A DNA stretch of 9,292 nt from an uncultured Oscillospiraceae bacterium (lineage in GTDB: Bacteria; Bacillota; Clostridia; Oscillospirales; Oscillospiraceae): NCBI GenBank assembly GCA_900756715.1, contig CAAELC010000061.1:1-9292 (forward strand). The letters run 5' to 3'. Of the stretch, positions 6,569 to 9,292 are shown piece by piece. How positions within the stretch are numbered: the first letter of the stretch is position 1; every line of letters begins with the position of its first letter. The translations under genes were made by a program, and so were the position numbers. The notes under the pieces are model-generated. The model was not told the origin of the DNA and did no database searches. It saw only the letters and a list, made by a program, of their open reading frames with translations.

Positions 6569-7618
6569 TTACTTCTCCCAACGAATATCTTTTTTCAACA
6601 ATGTTTCAAACTGGCTTAAATACTCCCCGGCCGCCGTCAGGCCAAGGATTCCTGTGTCGGTAATGTTCCCCTCCTGCGCCGCTTCATTCGATACACCGCA
6701 GATCACAGCGGTGTAGGTGGTGTCCGCCTGCAGGCTGAAGCCCGCGGGGGCAACCAGAACATAGGGGAATACATAGCCGCTCTTATTATAGCCGGTGTCC
6801 AGCAGCTCCTGAATGCGCTTGCCGGTCAATGTGACGGTTTTGATGTTGCCGCGCCAGCCGGTGGGCAGAATCGAGGTGATCTCCTGATCGGTGACAGGCA
6901 GCGCGTACAGGTCGCTGTTCAGGTCGTTGTTCCCCTCCTCCACGGGATACCACTTGTTCTGTGACACCAGCGTCAGATCCGCTCCGCTTGCCTTGGCAAA
7001 GCAGATACCCACCAGCCTGGTGCAGTCGTCGGTATCCAGCTTTTCGGTAACAGTGGTGTAAACCTGAGCGGAGTTATCCTCAAAGCCGGCGCTCATGGAG
7101 TTCAGTCCCTCCACGGTGGACATCACCTCCATCACATGAACGGCGTCCTGAAGCTTCTGCTCATTCCCCTTGTCCTCCAGATGCTTGTTTAGGCCCACAT
7201 AGCGGGAAACATTCAGAATCAGGGCGTTCTGGGTGCCGTCCTCGGAGAGGTAAGGCAGCAGGTCAAACTCGCAGTCGATGTCTCCCGCCTTGAAGGTGTT
7301 GTTGGAGCCCAGCATAAACAGGGTTTTGCCCTCGGCCATGATGTTTTTGGTCGCGCTGTCATCGTTCCAGTCACCGTCGTTATTCAGCATCCCCCAATTC
7401 CTTCCACTTGTCCAGCACGGCAAAAGCCTTCTGCATCTCAGGGGAGCTGGCCACATTGCTGGTTCCGTTAAGGTATTCCCTCTGCCATGTGTGGCCGTCG
7501 ATGGTGTTGAGAAAATCGGTATCCAGAATGTTGCACAGGTACTGGAAGCCGCAGCCGGTCAGTAGAGACGCCGCGCAGGCGATTGCCAGCAGCAGGCTCA
7601 GAATTCTCTTTTCATCAT
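6569..7618 (-). pseudogene. broken lipoprotein gene: solute-binding protein with 5'-nucleotidase-C-like domain
   Basis: Read in one frame this gene fails, but piecing three segments together gives a clear product of about 348 residues. It begins at tandem ATG codons (7618, 7615) with AGAGG and GGAG just upstream, then needs two bases removed near 7605-7609 (AAAGAGAATT where AAAGAATT would keep the frame). That gives a lipoprotein signal: MMKR, a hydrophobic core and the lipobox LLTGC (Cys codon 7553-7551). The frame then runs to a G5 run (7395-7391), where one extra G throws it into a stop; with G4 it continues as KELGMLNNDGDWND. The next part resembles the C-lobe of family-1 sugar-binding proteins (LPYLSEDG, ILNVSRYVGLNKHL, MEVMSTVEGL). 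The last 150 residues (LPTGWRGNIKTVTLTGKRIQELLDTG) resemble the 5'-nucleotidase C-terminal domain. The roughly 170-residue N-lobe expected after the lipobox is missing. It stands 2 bases before the kinase gene and probably supplied ligand to it. Sequencing error could explain the indels but not the missing lobe. Confidence 0.75.
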
Positions 7619-7693
7619 TGCTCCGGTCCTCTTTTCTATTGCTTATTTATTATGAATTGGTACCATTAAAAGGCTGAAAACCATACATTTTTC

Positions 7694-7722
7694 ATTGTAA
7701 CACTGCTTCTTTCGTAGTTCAA
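7694..7722 (-). promoter_or_regulatory. promoter of the lipoprotein/kinase operon
   Basis: On the minus strand TTGAAC (7722-7717) and TACAAT (7699-7694) are separated by 17 bases, giving a start near 7687 and a leader of about 70 bases. A perfect TATAAT (7744-7739, minus strand) lies further upstream but has no good -35 box at the right distance. It would be a second promoter only with help from an activator. Confidence 0.55.
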
Positions 7723-7749
7723 TGATTTTCGTTAAGAAATTATAAATTA

Positions 7750-7816
7750 TTGCACCAGTTTGCACCAGTTGCCCTCTGCCGGAATCACTTGACACAATTG
7801 AGTGCAGAAGGTGCAA
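7750..7816. promoter_or_regulatory. candidate operator: tandem 10-bp repeat with inverted partial copy
   Basis: TGCACCAGTT occurs twice in perfect tandem (7751-7760, 7761-7770). The core TTGCACC therefore appears at 7750-7756 and 7760-7766, and its reverse complement GGTGCAA appears at 7810-7816 over the -10 box of the tetR-type promoter. Copies in both orientations between two divergent genes suggest binding sites for a regulator, most simply the adjacent TetR-family protein. Confidence 0.45.
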
Positions 7817-7817
7817 T
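7789..7817 (+). promoter_or_regulatory. promoter of the TetR-family gene
   Basis: A perfect TTGACA (7789-7794) and TGCAAT (7812-7817) are separated by 17 bases. The start would be near 7824, leaving only about 13 bases before the GTG start codon. The -10 box overlaps the inverted repeat copy GGTGCAA, which fits self-repression. Confidence 0.6.
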
Positions 7818-7836
7818 GTGAACAGTTATTTATCTT

Positions 7837-8499
7837 GTGGAAGTGGCAAAAGAGCTGCGCACTGTAAATGAAGCAGCCCGTCAGACGAAAAAAATTGAGA
7901 TGATGGAAAAATGCTTTGCCTGCTATGCCGAAAACGGCCTGAACGGCGTCGGCGTAAAGGGCATTGCCGATGCCTGCGGCTGCAATCCGGCCAGCTTGTA
8001 TCAATATTTTGAAAATCTGGATGACCTGATTATCCAGTCCACCGCCTATTGCATGGCGAAGGCGCCCACCGATCCTCGGGATGTAATCCGCTTTATTGAC
8101 GAGATTCCCTACTGGACAGCCAGAGAACACAGGAAGAAATACCGGCTGATGTATCAGGTTTACACCCACCCGAAATATATCGAGCACGGAAAAAAGTTTT
8201 TTGAGGGAGTCAACGAGCGCTACACGGAATGCGCCAAGCAGTTAGGGCCGAAAATCGGCATTTCCCACACGGTCATTACGCCGCTGATTTTTATTCTTGT
8301 CCGTGCCAGCATGCATTACGCCATGTTTGAAGACGAGTATTATCTGAAAAGTCAGATGGAGGTTCTGAAGCAGGCGGTCAGCCTGTTTGCAGATAAATAC
8401 CGTGCCCTGTATCCGGACATGAAACCGGAGAACCGAAACCTGCCTATCCTCCGCAGCAGCCGGACTTCCCGGCTGCCCCTGCCCGGGAAGCCGAAATAG
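7837..8499 (+). CDS. TetR-family transcriptional regulator
   Basis: 220 residues. Residues about 17-65 form the TetR-type DNA-binding domain: a first helix (KKIEMMEKCFACYAENG), then GVGVKGIADACGCNPASLYQYFENLDDLI, which matches the family pattern IA-x-A-x-G-x(4)-LY-x-YF closely. The rest is a helical ligand and dimer domain with no recognisable ligand class; several aromatic residues (YWTAREHRKKYRLMYQVY, HYAMFEDEYY) may line a pocket. The last 20 residues are basic and proline-rich. The start is uncertain: GTG at 7837 is the first codon of the open frame after a stop, with no good ribosome binding site, and GTG at 7843 is possible. The gene is divergent from the lipoprotein/kinase operon and probably controls itself; the opposite operon is a possible second target. 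A short inverted repeat (8465-8472 with 8483-8490) lies inside the last codons. Confidence 0.9.
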   Translation: MEVAKELRTVNEAARQTKKIEMMEKCFACYAENGLNGVGVKGIADACGCNPASLYQYFENLDDLIIQSTAYCMAKAPTDPRDVIRFIDEIPYWTAREHRKKYRLMYQVYTHPKYIEHGKKFFEGVNERYTECAKQLGPKIGISHTVITPLIFILVRASMHYAMFEDEYYLKSQMEVLKQAVSLFADKYRALYPDMKPENRNLPILRSSRTSRLPLPGKPK

Positions 8500-8550
8500 A
8501 GTCACCCCACAGCGCCATTCTTGCAAATGGCGCTGTGGGGTGACTTTTTT
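8500..8550 (+). terminator. Rho-independent terminator of the TetR-family gene
   Basis: A perfect 19-bp stem (8501-8519 with 8526-8544, GTCACCCCACAGC side) with a 6-base loop is followed by six T residues and begins one base after the stop codon. The facing metal-binding gene ends at 8572, so the hairpin may also stop transcription from that side, although its T-run on the minus strand is poor. Confidence 0.93.
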
Positions 8551-8571
8551 CTGTTGCGGCCGGAATCCGGT

Positions 8572-8826
8572 TCACTTTCTTCGGCCAAACAGGCCCTTCT
8601 TTTCATAGGGATGGCTCTCTACCCCTTTTACCTGATAGCCGGTGGCGTCAATAACGCTGCGCAGCGCTGCCTCGTCCAGCGGTTCCTCCGACAGAACCAT
8701 CGCCTGCCCCTTGCCGTGGGAAGCCGAAACCTTCTTCACCGAAAATTTGTTTCGGATCGCATCGCTGACATGGCTTTCACACATGCCGCACATCATGCCG
8801 TCGATTTTGATAACCGTCTCTGTCAT
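8572..8826 (-). CDS. heavy-metal-associated (HMA) domain protein, CopZ-like metallochaperone
   Basis: 84 residues: one HMA domain (about 1-68) and a basic tail (EKKGLFGRRK). The metal-binding loop is GMMCGMCESHV with C13 and C16, the CxxC pair that binds Cu(I) or a similar soft metal in copper chaperones and P-type ATPases. The rest follows the ferredoxin-like beta-alpha-beta fold (VKKVSASHGKGQAMV, the LDEAALRSVIDATGYQV helix and strand). It would carry metal in the cytosol to a partner, but no ATPase or other copper gene is in the window. The start ATG has GGGAGGAA at good spacing. The protein stands alone with its own promoter, and a possible metal-regulator site overlaps the transcription start, so it may be metal-controlled. 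HMA family call firm; the metal (copper or other) is not proven. Confidence 0.92.
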   Translation of the reverse strand: MTETVIKIDGMMCGMCESHVSDAIRNKFSVKKVSASHGKGQAMVLSEEPLDEAALRSVIDATGYQVKGVESHPYEKKGLFGRRK

Positions 8827-8880
8827 AGCTGATTCCTCCCGGGATAAATTTATGCTCCGTCCGGATGTCCCCTTCTGCTA

Positions 8881-8894
8881 TTAGTTCTATCTAA
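8881..8894. promoter_or_regulatory. candidate operator TTAG-N6-CTAA for a metal-dependent repressor
   Basis: TTAGTTCTATCTAA has matching 4-base outer arms and resembles the core of DtxR/IdeR-type sites (TTAGG...CCTAA). It lies about 3 to 17 bases after the predicted transcription start of the HMA gene, where a bound repressor would block transcription. The match is partial: 5 of 7 base pairs of the palindrome hold. Confidence 0.35.
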
Positions 8895-8903
8895 CCAAAA
8901 CCT

Positions 8904-8932
8904 ATCATAGCACTACGGTTTGTCCTTTGCAA
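8904..8932 (-). promoter_or_regulatory. promoter of the HMA-protein gene
   Basis: On the minus strand TTGCAA (8932-8927) and TATGAT (8909-8904) are separated by exactly 17 bases. Transcription would begin near 8897 and give a leader of about 70 bases. The region 8933-9030 between this promoter and the rpmE terminator shows nothing else that I can name. Confidence 0.6.
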
Positions 8933-9030
8933 CCCTCTTTTCTCTGTCTGCCGTTCTTTTTCTGTCCTCACGCATCCTTTTCATCCCCGGTTTTCGCACA
9001 AACGGCCTCCGTGCTGTCTCTCAGACAGGC

Positions 9031-9062
9031 AAAAAAAGACCTGCTGCAAAGCAGCAGGTCTT
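9031..9062 (-). terminator. Rho-independent terminator of rpmE
   Basis: A perfect 11-bp stem (AGACCTGCTGC at 9037-9047 with GCAGCAGGTCT at 9051-9061) has a 3-base loop. On the minus strand it is followed by a run of at least six T residues (A-run at 9031-9036 on the plus strand). It lies 13 bases after the rpmE stop codon. Confidence 0.93.
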
Positions 9063-9074
9063 CTGTTTGACAAA

Positions 9075-9278
9075 TCACTTGTCCAGGCCGAAGCGCTTGT
9101 TGAACTTGGCCACGCGTCCGCCGGTATCCACCAGCTTCTGCTTGCCGGTGAAAAACGGGTGACACTTAGAGCAGACTTCTACGCGAATATCCTTCTTCGT
9201 AGAACCTGTCTCAATTACATTACCGCAGGCGCATTTAATAGTAGTCTGCTGATAATTGGGATGGATTCCTTCCTTCAT
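9075..9278 (-). CDS. rpmE: 50S ribosomal protein bL31, zinc-binding form
   Basis: 67 residues, full length for bL31. It begins MKEGIHPNY, as the family usually does, and carries the four cysteines of the zinc-binding (C+) type: C16 and C18 in KCACGN, C36 and C39 in VCSKCHPF. The segment HPFFTGKQKLVDTGGRVAKF is also highly conserved. The protein joins the central protuberance of the large subunit and bridges to the small subunit; the zinc form also serves as a zinc store in many bacteria. It is followed by its own terminator, so it ends a transcription unit; the promoter and any upstream partners lie outside the window. The ribosome binding site is weak in what is visible (GGTGA about 9 bases before the ATG, at the window edge). 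Confidence 0.98.
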   Translation of the reverse strand: MKEGIHPNYQQTTIKCACGNVIETGSTKKDIRVEVCSKCHPFFTGKQKLVDTGGRVAKFNKRFGLDK

Positions 9279-9292
9279 TGCTCTGGTTCACC

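Noticed and set aside
6569..7456. A normal 295-residue gene starting at 7456
   Set aside because: The first 20 residues (MWPAPLRCRRLL...) are the out-of-frame reading of the binding-protein segment. The sensible N-terminal part with the lipobox lies upstream in another frame.
8465..8490. Inverted repeat CTTCCCGG / CCGGGAAG at the end of the TetR-family gene as a terminator
   Set aside because: It lies inside the coding sequence and lacks a T-run. The much stronger terminator follows directly after the stop.
8968..9165. A 65-codon minus-strand frame overlapping rpmE
   Set aside because: It is a shifted frame of the bL31 gene and of its terminator, with no own ribosome binding site or motif.

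Overview
The window looks like ordinary chromosome of a fairly GC-rich, Gram-positive gut-type Clostridia bacterium, most likely Oscillospiraceae/Ruminococcaceae. That placement is inferred from the protein styles: a PduL phosphotransacylase, a hybrid sensor kinase paired with a sugar-type lipoprotein, a zinc-ribbon bL31, purine-rich ribosome binding sites and some TTG/GTG starts. No marker in the window fixes the genus. I found no rRNA, tRNA, CRISPR array, transposase or phage gene.

Layout, left to right. (1) 62-1199, minus strand: a two-gene operon, a small membrane protein of unknown function followed by pduL. (2) 1200-1363: a divergent promoter region with a perfect 15-bp palindrome on the minus-strand -10 box. 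(3) 1364-2269, plus: a LysR-family regulator ending in a strong terminator. (4) 2424-3734, plus: a Kef/NhaP-type CPA2 cation:proton antiporter without a nucleotide-binding domain, with its own promoter. (5) 3777-3818: a perfect 19-bp hairpin between convergent genes. (6) 3909-7618, minus: a two-gene operon. The upstream gene once encoded a lipoprotein with a solute-binding part joined to a 5'-nucleotidase-C-like part; it now carries two frameshifts and appears to lack its N-lobe. Two bases after it starts a large hybrid histidine kinase (double-Cache-like sensor, HisKA, HATPase, degenerate REC, intact REC). The kinase gene ends in an 11-G run. (7) 7619-7836: a divergent regulatory region with a tandem 10-bp repeat and an inverted partial copy. 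(8) 7837-8499, plus: a TetR-family regulator with a strong terminator. (9) 8572-8826, minus: a CopZ/HMA-type metal-binding protein with a good promoter and a candidate metal-regulator operator over the transcription start. (10) 9075-9278, minus: ribosomal protein bL31 (rpmE) with its terminator.

How the parts may work together. The lipoprotein/kinase pair looks like a ligand-sensing module in which a surface lipoprotein would present ligand to the kinase. In this strain the lipoprotein gene appears dead while the kinase is intact, apart from a hypermutable G-run in its last codons. The TetR gene is divergent from that module and the shared region holds repeats that could be its operators, so it may control itself and possibly the module. 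LysR may control the antiporter, although a terminator and a separate promoter lie between them. I see no clearly new multi-gene system. The most useful observations are the damaged lipoprotein gene, the G-run and three candidate operators.
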